Origin: an uncultured Bacteroides sp.
GTDB taxonomy: Bacteria; Bacteroidota; Bacteroidia; Bacteroidales; Bacteroidaceae
Reading direction: 5' to 3'
Length of the DNA stretch: 64,000 bases
Assembly: GCA_900766005.1 (NCBI GenBank)
Contig: CAAFTU010000082.1
Location: 1 to 64,000, forward strand
Shown: positions 17,951 through 26,769 of the stretch, one piece after another
How the letters are laid out: each line of letters begins with the position of its first letter
Position numbering within the stretch: the first letter of the stretch is position 1
Notes under the pieces: model-generated
Told to the model about the DNA's origin: nothing
Database searches by the model: none
What the model saw: the letters and a program-made list of their open reading frames with translations, nothing else
Made by a program: the position numbers and the translations under genes

Positions 17951-19249
17951 CTAGAACACCTGTACCAGCAGCAGGCCTACCACAATAGAAACAATGGTGG
18001 CCACCATCCCAGGCATCATGAACGAATGATTCAGAATCCATTTTCCAATGCCTGTTGTTCCTGTACGGTCAAAATTTATAGCTGCCACCACTGTAGGATA
18101 ATTAGGAATAAAGAAATATCCGTTGACAGCAGGGAACAAAGCAATCAACATCATCGGAGAAATACCCAGTGCTATCCCTAACGGCACAATGGCACGCACC
18201 GTAGCAGCCTGGCTATAAAGCAAAATGGACATGACAAACAATGCCAGACCGAACAACCAGGGCATTTGGCGCACAATCCCCTCAATAGAGCCTGTCAGTT
18301 CCGTAATGTTTCCATTAATGAAGGTATCTCCCATCCATGCAATACCAAATATAGCGATTACCGCCTGCATCCCGGCAGGAAACACACTGCCTTGTGTAGC
18401 TTTAATTCCATCCGTACGTGAAATGAGAAGAATAACAGCCGCCGCACACAACATCAAAATCTCAATAATAGCCGGCATATCCAAAGCCGTACCATTGAAC
18501 ACAGGACGCATGACAGGAATAGAACCGAACAACACTATCAACAGCGTGGCGGCAATAAAAATTATCACCGAGATACGGGCATGAAACATATTCTTCACAT
18601 CGTTCAGCTCCACATGTTTTGTATCAATCATCCCGGCTTCCAAGCGGCGCAAGTATTCGGGATCTTCCAACAACTCTTTACCCACCTTCTTTGAAAGGAA
18701 AGCTCCCACCAGCACACCGATTAATGTAGCGGGAATAGTAATCTTCAGAATATCAAACAGAGTGATGTCAAATCCTGTCAGCAATCCCAGCAACGCTACG
18801 GTAGCGGCAGAGATAGGGCTGGCAGTAATAGCCTGTTGCGAGGCGATAACGGCAATGCCTAAAGGACGCTCAGGACGAATTTTAGTTTCCGTAGCCACCT
18901 CGGCTATGACAGGAAGCACAGAGTAGGCCACATGCCCCGTACCTGCGACAAAAGTAAACAGATAAGTAACCAACGGACTCAGGATAGTCACTTGTGAAGG
19001 GTTACGACGCAACAACCGTTCTGCTAATTTCACCATATAGTCCAGTCCGCCGGCAGCCTGCATACAAGAGGCGGCAGAGATAACGGCGACAATCATCAAC
19101 ATCACATCAATAGGGGGAGCGGTAGGTTGAAGTCCGAAAACAAAGGTCAATATGGCAAGGCCCACACCTCCCATCACTCCCAGTCCGATACCTCCCAGAC
19201 GGGCACCTACAATAATAGCGACAAGTACAAATAGCAGTTGTAATAACAT
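17951..19249 (-). CDS. Anaerobic C4-dicarboxylate transporter (DcuA/DcuB family)
   Basis: Inner-membrane antiporter, 432 aa from the ATG at 19249, where the first membrane helix begins; the longer frame to 19294 adds a basic, non-family stretch. Ten or more helices are visible. Family motifs include VTYLFTFVAGTGHVAYSVLPVIAEVA, ASQQAITASPISAATVAL and FFIPNYPTVVAAINFDRTGTTGIGK. Dcu carriers exchange fumarate, malate or aspartate for succinate during fumarate respiration. First gene of dcu-ansB-porin, with -7 box TATCTTTG at 19292-19299. Confidence 0.95.
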   Translation of the reverse strand: MLLQLLFVLVAIIVGARLGGIGLGVMGGVGLAILTFVFGLQPTAPPIDVMLMIVAVISAASCMQAAGGLDYMVKLAERLLRRNPSQVTILSPLVTYLFTFVAGTGHVAYSVLPVIAEVATETKIRPERPLGIAVIASQQAITASPISAATVALLGLLTGFDITLFDILKITIPATLIGVLVGAFLSKKVGKELLEDPEYLRRLEAGMIDTKHVELNDVKNMFHARISVIIFIAATLLIVLFGSIPVMRPVFNGTALDMPAIIEILMLCAAAVILLISRTDGIKATQGSVFPAGMQAVIAIFGIAWMGDTFINGNITELTGSIEGIVRQMPWLFGLALFVMSILLYSQAATVRAIVPLGIALGISPMMLIALFPAVNGYFFIPNYPTVVAAINFDRTGTTGIGKWILNHSFMMPGMVATIVSIVVGLLLVQVF

Positions 19250-19291
19250 GTTTTTTATCCGTTTATAAATATACAATTTTAATTCTGAGAA

Positions 19292-19299
19292 CAAAGATA
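19292..19299 (-). promoter_or_regulatory. -7 box of the dcu-ansB-porin operon
   Basis: Minus-strand TATCTTTG, 43 nt upstream of the dcu start. A TTTG (19316-19319) lies 16 nt further, slightly short for a -33 partner. Confidence 0.5.
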
Positions 19300-19490
19300 G
19301 ACCATTTCTGTTCTACAAACCTTAAAATTTCTAAGAATTTTTCCTTTTTTCACTACTTTCTCCCTAAAACATTCAATAAAAGTTAGTTGTTTTGTATAAT
19401 GAACTATTCGTCAATGTGCTAATCGGCTGTATTATGTCCCACATAGTTATTGGTACATTAGCAAATAGACAAATCACTAAATTATTACAT

Positions 19491-20441
19491 ATGAACAGAA
19501 TTTGCAATCTTTTTGGAATAAAGTATCCCATCATACAGGGAGGAATGGTATGGTGTAGCGGTTGGCGACTAGCCTCCGCAGTAAGTAACGCCGGAGGACT
19601 GGGACTGATAGGAGCAGGCTCCATGCATCCCGAGACCTTACGCGAACACATACAGAAATGCAAAGCGGCGACAGACAAACCTTTCGGAGTAAACATTCCG
19701 CTGATGTATCCCGAAATAGACATCCTTATCAATATGGTAATAGAAGAGGGTGTGAAAATCGTCTTCACCTCTGCCGGAAATCCAAAGACCTGGACAGAAC
19801 ACCTGCATGAGCATGGAATCATTGTGGCCCATGTAGTGGCAAGCACCAAGTTTGCCGCCAAATGTGAAGAAGCAGGTGTAGACGCCATCGTAGCCGAAGG
19901 ATTCGAAGCAGGAGGACATAACGGACGGGAGGAAACGACCACCCTATGTCTTATTCCAGCCGTCAGACAGATCACCACTGTGCCGTTGATAGCTGCCGGA
20001 GGTATCGGATCGGGAGAAAGCATACTGGCTGCTATGGCATTGGGGGCCGACGGGGTGCAAATAGGGACGCGCTTTGCATTAACCGAAGAGAGTTCTGCTC
20101 ATTTCACATTCAAAGACCGGTGTCTGCGACTGAATGAAGGAGATACCCAACTGACATTGAAACAGCTCTCTCCCGTCCGGTTGGTCAAGAATGATTTCTT
20201 CAAACAAGTAGAAGAAGCGGAAAGCCGTGGCGCAACAACGGATGAACTACGCACTTTGTTAGGAAAAGGACGTGCCAAAAAGGGAATCTTTGAAGGAGAT
20301 TTATTCGAAGGTGAACTGGAAATAGGACAAGTCGCATCATGCATACATAAATTACAGACGGTAGACGAAGTGATGAAAGAACTGGTGGAAGATTTCAATG
20401 CCGCATTAAACAGGGTCAATGAGCTGAAAAGATTTATCTGA
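19491..20441 (+). CDS. Nitronate monooxygenase / FabK-like flavoprotein
   Basis: FMN-dependent TIM-barrel enzyme of the NPD (2-nitropropane dioxygenase) superfamily, 316 aa from the ATG at 19491. The frame is open back to 19392, but the family start is at MNRICNLFGIKYPIIQGGM. Motifs are IIQGGMVW, NAGGLGLIGAG (phosphate binding), DKPFGVNIPL, EGFEAGGHNGREE (with the catalytic-type His) and PLIAAGGIGSGESILAAMALGADGVQIGTRF. The family holds both nitronate monooxygenases and enoyl-ACP reductase II (FabK). The AGGH motif and overall pattern resemble FabK, but sequence alone does not decide. Confidence 0.85.
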   Translation: MNRICNLFGIKYPIIQGGMVWCSGWRLASAVSNAGGLGLIGAGSMHPETLREHIQKCKAATDKPFGVNIPLMYPEIDILINMVIEEGVKIVFTSAGNPKTWTEHLHEHGIIVAHVVASTKFAAKCEEAGVDAIVAEGFEAGGHNGREETTTLCLIPAVRQITTVPLIAAGGIGSGESILAAMALGADGVQIGTRFALTEESSAHFTFKDRCLRLNEGDTQLTLKQLSPVRLVKNDFFKQVEEAESRGATTDELRTLLGKGRAKKGIFEGDLFEGELEIGQVASCIHKLQTVDEVMKELVEDFNAALNRVNELKRFI

Positions 20442-20538
20442 TAAGGAGAACGATGAAACGATTAATAAACCGGAGAGTGAATCAAAACCAAAATGAACAT
20501 TCTAAAGGTTACAGATTGTAACCGACAAATACAGAAAA

Positions 20539-20567
20539 GCCGTATCATTACTCAAAAGTGATACGGC
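20539..20567 (+). terminator. Terminator after the NPD/FabK-like gene
   Basis: GCCGTATCA (20539-20547) pairs with TGATACGGC (20559-20567), 11-nt loop, followed by CTTCTTATT. It also lies beyond the converging SSS transporter gene. Confidence 0.7.
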
Positions 20568-20649
20568 CTTCTTATTGTCAATGAAGAATGTCAAGTTTCA
20601 GATGAAAAATTCTTTTCTATAAAGTTGAGTTTTATAAAATTAAGTTATT

Positions 20650-22083
20650 CTACTTACATCTTCTCTTATTAAGCAGATTAGCACTCAGGAATCCCACCAA
20701 AAATATCAGCAACGTCCCGAACACGATAGCCAGATTGGCATGTACAAAGGGGGATATCACAATCCAACAAACCAGAATTACTCCACAAACGACTCCCAGT
20801 ACCGCATCAAAATTACGTGCTTTCTTCGAAATATACCCCAATAGAAACAGTCCCAACATGCCTCCGCTGAAAATAGACGCCAACGCCCACCAGGCATCCA
20901 GCGCACTTTGCACACTCATAAAGGCAAAAGCCACCAGAATCCCTGCCACTCCCACTCCTACACTGGAGAGTTTCAGCACCAACATCCGCTCCCTGTTTCC
21001 GGCATGTTTGCGGAACCGCTGATAATAATCCGTCAGAATGATGGTAGACGAACTAGTGACACTGGTCGCAATGGTACTCATACCTGCGGCAAAGATAGAA
21101 GCAATCAGCAGGCCTGTCAACCCCACCGGCAACTCATTGACTATAAAAAACGGAAAGACATAATCCGCCCCCACCCCGTCGGGCAAGATCCCCGGATGCA
21201 CTTTATAGAACGCATACAGTCCAGTCCCTATCATAAAGAAAACGGCCGAAACGGGAATAAACAAATATCCTCCGAACAAGGCCGAAAACTTAGCCTCCTT
21301 CTCATTCTTCGCCGTATGATAACGTTGCACATAACTCTGGTCTATACCATAGTTCTGCAAATTAGTAAATATACCATAAATCAGACACACCCAAAAAGTG
21401 GACTCACTTAAACTGCTTCCAAAGCTTCCCAAGCTGAATTTACCATCTTCCATGGCGATGGAGAAAGTCTGCACCGGACCTCCGGGCATATCAAAAAGCA
21501 AAATAAACATACATACCAACGCACCTCCGATCAGAATAATTCCCTGTATGGCCTCTGTCCAAATGACAGCCTTCATGCCACCCAACATGGAATAAAGCAC
21601 AATAGCCACACTGGTTACAACAATAATGGTCTGGATATGCCATCCCAACAATACATTCATGGGCAACGCCAACAAATACAGGATAGACCCTGTACGTGCT
21701 ATCTGGGTGAGCAGATAGCAGGACGAAGCATATATACGTGCCCAAGGACCGAAACGGTTTTCCAAAAAGCTATAAGCCGATATGCTGTCCTGACTCCGGT
21801 AAAAAGGCACAAAGTAACGAGCCGCAAAATAAGAGGCGATAGGAATAGAAAGACTGAATACAAATGCATTCCAATCTCCCGAAAAGGCCTTTCCCGGATA
21901 TCCCAGATAACTGATACTGCTGACATACGTGGCGAAAATGGACATCCCCACCACCCAGCCGGGCAAACTTCTTCCGGCAGAAGTGAACTCCTCGGAGGTA
22001 CCTTTCTTCTTAAAGAAAGAACAACCGAAGGCCACGACTCCGCCGGTAAACAACAAAAAGACGATTATATCAATGATATGCAT
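20650..22083 (-). CDS. Sodium:solute symporter (SSS family)
   Basis: Inner-membrane Na+ symporter, 477 aa, about 13 helices. Family landmarks are the first helix followed by GRSLPGWVVGMSIFATYVSSISYLG (residues 37-61), SFLENRFGPWARIYAS, and the Na-site region IASIFAAGMSTIATSVTSSSTI (about 325-350). It starts 13 nt after the DapA-like aldolase gene on the same strand, so the pair is probably one operon for uptake and cleavage of a 2-keto acid such as a sialic acid or sugar acid. No other nan genes are present nearby. Confidence 0.93.
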   Translation of the reverse strand: MHIIDIIVFLLFTGGVVAFGCSFFKKKGTSEEFTSAGRSLPGWVVGMSIFATYVSSISYLGYPGKAFSGDWNAFVFSLSIPIASYFAARYFVPFYRSQDSISAYSFLENRFGPWARIYASSCYLLTQIARTGSILYLLALPMNVLLGWHIQTIIVVTSVAIVLYSMLGGMKAVIWTEAIQGIILIGGALVCMFILLFDMPGGPVQTFSIAMEDGKFSLGSFGSSLSESTFWVCLIYGIFTNLQNYGIDQSYVQRYHTAKNEKEAKFSALFGGYLFIPVSAVFFMIGTGLYAFYKVHPGILPDGVGADYVFPFFIVNELPVGLTGLLIASIFAAGMSTIATSVTSSSTIILTDYYQRFRKHAGNRERMLVLKLSSVGVGVAGILVAFAFMSVQSALDAWWALASIFSGGMLGLFLLGYISKKARNFDAVLGVVCGVILVCWIVISPFVHANLAIVFGTLLIFLVGFLSANLLNKRRCK

Positions 22084-22096
22084 ACAGACCGAGCAT

Positions 22097-23029
22097 TTAA
22101 GGTTTCAATTCCGGACAAAAAGGGAGTGCCTCCAACGCCTTGCGTATCTTCTCGCGTTCCGGAACATTGAAGCGATGGAAAGGAGCCGCAACAAAATCAT
22201 CACAAACGCCCAATAAAGACAACGCGCATTTCAATCCTTTCAAATAACTGGAGCCATGCTGCCCCACGGTATAAATACTGCTACTGATTTGCATCACCAA
22301 GGGTTGCAGCCGACTTACGGTTTCCATGTCACGCGCTACCGCAGCATGATAAAGATCTACATATAATTCCGGGAACATATTGGCACCTCCGTTGATCCCC
22401 CCATGTCCACCCAGCAACACACACTCTGCCGTAATTTCCTCCGGTCCCACCAACATGGCGAAATCCTGTCTGTCCTTCATGGCATACATCACGGACTGGA
22501 AATAAACGGCATTAGCCGAACTATCCTTGAACCCCACCACCTGAGGATTACGGGCAATACGTTGAATAGTAGCCGGAGCAAAATTCACTTTCGTGTGCGA
22601 CGGCATATTGTACAAGAAGATAGGTAACGGCAACTGAGGAATCAGGTCCTCATAAAATTCGGCCAGTTCAGGCTGTCCCGGAGCAAAGTAGTAAGGGGGA
22701 GCGGAAACTACGGCTGAAGCACCACACTCGGCCCCTACATGTGCCAGATGAATACTTTCTACAATTGAAGTATCGGAAATACAAACCAGAACCGGAAGTC
22801 TTCCGGCATTGATACGGCAAGTTTCCTTTATCATTTCATGGCGAAGCCGGTAACTGATACTCTGCGCTTCTCCGGTGGTACCCAGTATAAATAATCCGTG
22901 CACTCCTCCTTTTATCAATCGTTCTATCAACCTTTCCAAACCATCAATATCCAGTTTGTCATTATCCAGTAACGGAGTCACTAAAGGAGGAATAATGCCT
23001 GTCATAGGCTTTTTTAATGTGTTTTCCAT
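22097..23029 (-). CDS. DapA/NanA-superfamily aldolase, not a true DapA
   Basis: Class I (Schiff-base) aldolase or synthase, 310 aa. It shows FILGTTGEAQSIS (about 46-58), the catalytic-Tyr loop FLYNMPSHTKVNF (about 138-150) and the Schiff-base Lys in VVGFKDSS (about 170). True dihydrodipicolinate synthases have an Arg in NVPGRT that binds the aspartate semialdehyde carboxylate; here the position reads MPSHT. This argues for another substrate (N-acetylneuraminate, KDG-type or hydroxyproline-pathway compound). The next gene is an SSS transporter that could import the substrate. Confidence 0.88.
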   Translation of the reverse strand: MENTLKKPMTGIIPPLVTPLLDNDKLDIDGLERLIERLIKGGVHGLFILGTTGEAQSISYRLRHEMIKETCRINAGRLPVLVCISDTSIVESIHLAHVGAECGASAVVSAPPYYFAPGQPELAEFYEDLIPQLPLPIFLYNMPSHTKVNFAPATIQRIARNPQVVGFKDSSANAVYFQSVMYAMKDRQDFAMLVGPEEITAECVLLGGHGGINGGANMFPELYVDLYHAAVARDMETVSRLQPLVMQISSSIYTVGQHGSSYLKGLKCALSLLGVCDDFVAAPFHRFNVPEREKIRKALEALPFCPELKP

Positions 23030-23191
23030 GATTCGTTTTCTTTTAAAAATTTCAATGCTATATTTATGAAACGAACAGTAGGATTATTTGTACTCAGCCC
23101 AACATCCCGGCTTGTCCGGAAAGCGACAGGGCACTATCGTTTAACCAGTCGTCTTCCGTCTGCCCGGAACGTACCTTTAGAAAAAGAACTT

Positions 23192-24640
23192 TTAATTCCG
23201 CTTCAAGAAAAGAAAGTTAGTTATACATGCGGGCAACTCTTCCTGATAATGTGTCACCATAATCATGGTCTTGTCCTTACGACGACAGAAAGTTTCTATC
23301 ACATCTTTCACCAACTGGCGGTTGTACAAGTCCAACCCATGCAAAGGCTCATCCAAAATAAGCAACTCAGGATCCTTCACAAAAGCACGGGCCAACAACA
23401 CCAGACGCTGCTCGCCACTGGACAACTGCAAGAAATTCCGGTCTTTCAAATCTGCAATACCAAAAATATCCATCCACCATTCACAAGCCGCCATCTGCTC
23501 GGGACGCGGACGTTTGTACAACCCCACAGAATCATGTAGTCCGCTTGCCACAATATCTATGGCAGGAAGGTTTTTCAGATAAGCGCGATGCATCTCAGGA
23601 CTGACATATCCTATATGCTTCTTTATCTCCCAAATACTTTCTCCGGAACCGCGTTTTCTGCCGAACAAGGTAATATCACAAGCATAACTCTGCGGATTAT
23701 CCGCACAGACCAAACTCAACAACGTAGACTTTCCTGAACCGTTCTCTCCACTCAAAGCCCATTTCTCGCCACATTTCACTGTCCAGTCCAAATCTTTCAA
23801 AATGGTACGCTCGCCATAACGGATGCTTACCTTGTTCAAATCGACTACGTGCTCGGTGTGATACAAATCACCGCCGTAAGGCAAATTCAGAATCCGTGCC
23901 TCCTTTTCTTCGGAAAGTATCCGTTCCGGTATCGGCTTACGGACCGCCAAATATTCCTGCAAAGTTATCTTTTTACCACACACCCTGTCTTCCACAGGAA
24001 TAACATGAGTAATAAAAGCAGGAATATCATCGGACTTAGACAAGATAAGGATTACCTGCAAATGGGTTACTTTAGTCAGTTCGCCCAACAATGTATGAAG
24101 CAGGTCCCTCGTCTTCGCATCCAGTCCGATAAAGGGATTATCCATAATCAGTACACGCGGATTACTCAGCAAAGTCTTTGTCAGTTGAAACTTACGTAAC
24201 TCACCACTGGAAAGCAGAATAATATGTTTATCCAGCATCCTCTCTATGCCAAACAGTTCATACAAAGCCTTTTTCAGACCTGAATCGGTCGCTTCGGGCA
24301 ACAAATCACGTACCAGTGGGGTTTCATCCAAATCATGGGCATTCCATCGTTGCTGATAATAGTAATTTCCATCGGAATCTCCGTATGAATCACGGAAAGC
24401 AATATACTTTATATTCTCGTATGCCATCTTCGAAGGAGAAGGAGAGAAATCATACTTCACTTCGTTCATCAACAACGGCCACCGGCCTGTAATCGTATCT
24501 ACCAATATACTTTTTCCTGCCCCGTTTCTCCCCACAACAGCTATATGTTCTCCGGCGGCAAGTGTCATATTCACCGGTTCCTTCATCCGGTACAGCGGAT
24601 GGCGGGTCACACCATTTTCTATCGCAATAATATTCTGCAT
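23192..24640 (-). CDS. Double ABC ATPase, ModF-like
   Basis: Soluble protein of 482 aa with two ABC domains in tandem and no membrane partner nearby. Domain 1 has VGRNGAGKSILV (about 36-47) and LLSSGELRKFQL; domain 2 has SGENGSGKSTLL (about 294-305), LQLSSGEQRLVLLARAF and ELLILDEPLHGLD. The arrangement matches E. coli ModF (PhrA) and its Bacteroides relatives, whose role is poorly known. Domain 1 has Ile instead of Thr/Ser after the Walker A Lys-Ser. A good -7 box (24670-24677) drives it alone. Confidence 0.88.
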   Translation of the reverse strand: MQNIIAIENGVTRHPLYRMKEPVNMTLAAGEHIAVVGRNGAGKSILVDTITGRWPLLMNEVKYDFSPSPSKMAYENIKYIAFRDSYGDSDGNYYYQQRWNAHDLDETPLVRDLLPEATDSGLKKALYELFGIERMLDKHIILLSSGELRKFQLTKTLLSNPRVLIMDNPFIGLDAKTRDLLHTLLGELTKVTHLQVILILSKSDDIPAFITHVIPVEDRVCGKKITLQEYLAVRKPIPERILSEEKEARILNLPYGGDLYHTEHVVDLNKVSIRYGERTILKDLDWTVKCGEKWALSGENGSGKSTLLSLVCADNPQSYACDITLFGRKRGSGESIWEIKKHIGYVSPEMHRAYLKNLPAIDIVASGLHDSVGLYKRPRPEQMAACEWWMDIFGIADLKDRNFLQLSSGEQRLVLLARAFVKDPELLILDEPLHGLDLYNRQLVKDVIETFCRRKDKTMIMVTHYQEELPACITNFLFLKRN

Positions 24641-24669
24641 TACAAATCTCTTTTTTATCCAACAGGATG

Positions 24670-24677
24670 CAAAGGTA
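24670..24677 (-). promoter_or_regulatory. -7 box of the ModF-like gene
   Basis: Minus-strand TACCTTTG, 30 nt upstream of the start at 24640. No convincing -33 box was seen. Confidence 0.5.
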
Positions 24678-24847
24678 ACAAAATAATATAAAAATGAGAT
24701 AATATATTATCATCTTGTTACATCAATCATCCACCTTAATTATATATGATACCAATTATACGACACTGAATAACCAACAAAATATTACCTAAACTATATG
24801 TTCCATAACAGAATATAGGCTCAAATTTATAAAGCATCAACAAGATA

Positions 24848-24855
24848 TATATTTG
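24848..24855 (+). promoter_or_regulatory. Surviving -7 box before the dapF relic
   Basis: TATATTTG at 24848-24855, 50 nt before the relic start. It fits the consensus and could still transcribe the intact outer-membrane protein gene at 25601. Confidence 0.45.
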
Positions 24856-24904
24856 CACTAAATTAAGACAAAAGGAAATAATAACAGAAGAAATTATAGA
24901 CAAA

Positions 24905-25588
24905 ATGGCAACAACAATCACGTTCACAAAGATGCAGGGAGCAGGTAATGACTATATATACGTAAACACCCTAAAGCACCTCATAGCAGACCCCGTGAGA
25001 ACTTCCATCAGATGGAGCTCGTCACACGGGGATCGGTTCCGACGGGCTGGCATTGATTGGGAAATCAGCCAAAGCGGATTTCAGTATGCACATATTCAAT
25101 GCAGATGGTTCTGAAGTCATGATGTGTGGTAACGCCTCCAGATGTATAGGAAAGTATGTATATGACAACAAATTGACTCAAAAGAAAGCCATCACGCAGG
25201 AAACGCTCTCAGGAATCAAGGTCCTAAAACTGCATACGGAGAACGAGCTGGTAGAAGAAGTAACAGTGGACATGGATCTTCCCCTGCTTGCCAACTCCAG
25301 ACAAATAAATACCCCGGACGGCAAAATGTTGGCAAAAACAATCACAGTAGATGGAAAAGAATACAAAAGAACATTTGTTTGTATGTGAAATCCATATTTA
25401 GTGGTTTTCATAGATGATATAAAAGATGTAAATTTGCCGGCAATAGGTCCGAAACTGGAGAATCATCCGCTTTTTCCCGAACGAACCAATATAGAATTCG
25501 TTGAAGTATTATCACATAACAAGCACAAGCCATTACAAGAAAAACAAATACATACGAGATATAACAAACTCACTATTATGGATTAAAA
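24905..25588 (+). pseudogene. dapF: Broken diaminopimelate epimerase (dapF relic)
   Basis: The N-terminus MATTITFTKMQGAGNDYIYV is a clear DapF start. The frame shifts near 25023-25026, after which GIGSDGLALIGKSAKADFS and the first catalytic-Cys motif MMCGNASRC continue in another frame. An in-frame TGA at 25386-25388 replaces the expected Gly in the MGNP(Y/H)LVVF motif. Downstream LVVFIDDIKDVNLPAIGPKLE and NIEFVEVLSHNK are still readable in the same frame, then homology stops. The C-terminal third, with the second catalytic Cys (ACGTGAC), is missing. Two disruptions plus a truncation make this non-functional, so an intact dapF should exist elsewhere. Confidence 0.9.
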
Positions 25589-25600
25589 AGGTAAAAAGCA

Positions 25601-26326
25601 ATGAAAAAGAGTTTTAGAAAAACAACATTTCTGTCGGCCTTGGCAATAGCTGTTCCGGCAATGGGCATGGCGCAGGACAAAGTGGAAGCCAGCGCAGGAG
25701 CCGATCTCGTAAGCGGATACATCTGGCGTGGCCAGGATTTAGGAGGTGTCAGTATCCAACCCACGTTGTCAGTTTCTTACAAAGGGTTCTCATTGTCTGC
25801 ATGGGGAACAGCAAGTATCGAAAAAGAAGATACAAAAGAGATTGACCTCACATTAGGCTACGCCACAGGAGGTTTCAGTATCTCCGTCACAGATTACTGG
25901 TTCAATGGAGGACCGGGGTATTTTCATTACGGCTCACACAATACCAACCATACCTTCGAGGCACAAATAGGTTATGACTTCGGACCGCTGGCCTTGAACT
26001 GGTATACCAATTTCGCCGGAACCGACGGAGTGAATAACGGAGGAAACAGAGCCTATTCGTCCTATATCTCGGCTACCGTACCTTTCACACTGGCAGGGCT
26101 GGAATGGACAGCGGAAATAGGAGCGACTCCGTGGGGCACAGACTTTTACAACTATTCCGAAGCCCCTGTATGCAACGGTTCCAACGGTTTCACCGTATGC
26201 GACATCAGCATGGGAGCCGCCAAGGAAATAAAAATCACCGATTCATTCTCCGTTCCAGCTTTTGCAAAAGTCACCGTAAACCCACGCACTGAAGGGGCTT
26301 ATTTCGTTTTCGGGCTAAGTTTTTAA
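25601..26326 (+). CDS. Small outer-membrane beta-barrel protein
   Basis: Intact 241-aa secreted protein. The signal peptide (MKKSFRKTTFLSALAIAVPAMGMAQ) is followed by GADLVSGYIWRGQDLGG, a motif typical of TorF-like/small barrel proteins, then amphipathic strands and a C-terminal Phe (VFGLSF). Two Cys near residues 190-200 could pair. It lies between the dapF and P-II relics. In Bacteroides a protein of this type commonly accompanies P-II and ammonium-transporter genes (my recollection), so it may once have worked in nitrogen uptake. It is the only undamaged gene of the locus. Confidence 0.8.
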   Translation: MKKSFRKTTFLSALAIAVPAMGMAQDKVEASAGADLVSGYIWRGQDLGGVSIQPTLSVSYKGFSLSAWGTASIEKEDTKEIDLTLGYATGGFSISVTDYWFNGGPGYFHYGSHNTNHTFEAQIGYDFGPLALNWYTNFAGTDGVNNGGNRAYSSYISATVPFTLAGLEWTAEIGATPWGTDFYNYSEAPVCNGSNGFTVCDISMGAAKEIKITDSFSVPAFAKVTVNPRTEGAYFVFGLSF

Positions 26327-26419
26327 TCATAAAGAGCATAACCAGACAAGGATAACAACAAAGTATTAGTTTTTTAGAAGGTAAAAAGATTACATTATAT
26401 ACAAAATACAAATACAACA

Positions 26420-26621
26420 ATAAAAAAATTGAAGCTATTATCTGTAAGACCCAATTCGAGGACGTAAAAGAAGCATTGCTCGAAGCCAAAATCGAATGGC
26501 TTTCCTATTGCAATGTAAAAGGCATTGGCAAAACATGTCAAGGACGCATTTGAATGCCGTCCGCATCCATACAGAAGAACGCGGATATATCGCCTTGTAC
26601 AATGCAGAACAGGAGAAATAA
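26420..26621 (+). pseudogene. P-II nitrogen regulator relic (glnK/glnB-like)
   Basis: From 26422 the sequence reads KKIEAIICKTQFEDVKEALLEA and then IEWLSYCNVKGIGKTCQGRI, the N-terminal third of a P-II protein. The position of the start codon reads AAT/ATA, not ATG. A stop at 26551-26553 coincides with a deletion junction. In another frame from 26556 the C-terminal P-II end is readable (AVRIHTEERGYIALYNAEQEK, then TAA at 26619-26621). About 50 codons, covering the T-loop uridylylation region, are gone. No amt gene follows, only a terminator. Confidence 0.85.
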
Positions 26622-26699
26622 CTCATTACACGGACAAAACTACTCCACAAAGTAAAAATCATACTATAACTTAAGCGGAAAATTATGGATACAACTAAT

Positions 26700-26735
26700 A
26701 AAAAGAGGTCGTCAGATGTAGAACAACCTCTTTTT
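26700..26735. terminator. Bidirectional terminator between the nitrogen relic and bioD
   Basis: AAAAAGAGGT (26700-26709) and ACCTCTTTTT (26726-26735) form a perfect 10-bp stem whose A/T ends act as U-runs on either strand. It closes both the relic locus and the bio operon. Confidence 0.75.
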
Positions 26736-26769
26736 ATCAGGTAAACACATCATAAACAAGAAAGATGAA

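Noticed and set aside
22097..23029. Calling the aldolase dapA
   Set aside because: The Arg that binds aspartate semialdehyde in true DapA is not present, and the gene is coupled to a transporter.
24905..25586. Two or three separate small genes in the dapF region
   Set aside because: All pieces align in order to one DapF protein, interrupted by a frameshift and a nonsense codon, so a single pseudogene is simpler.
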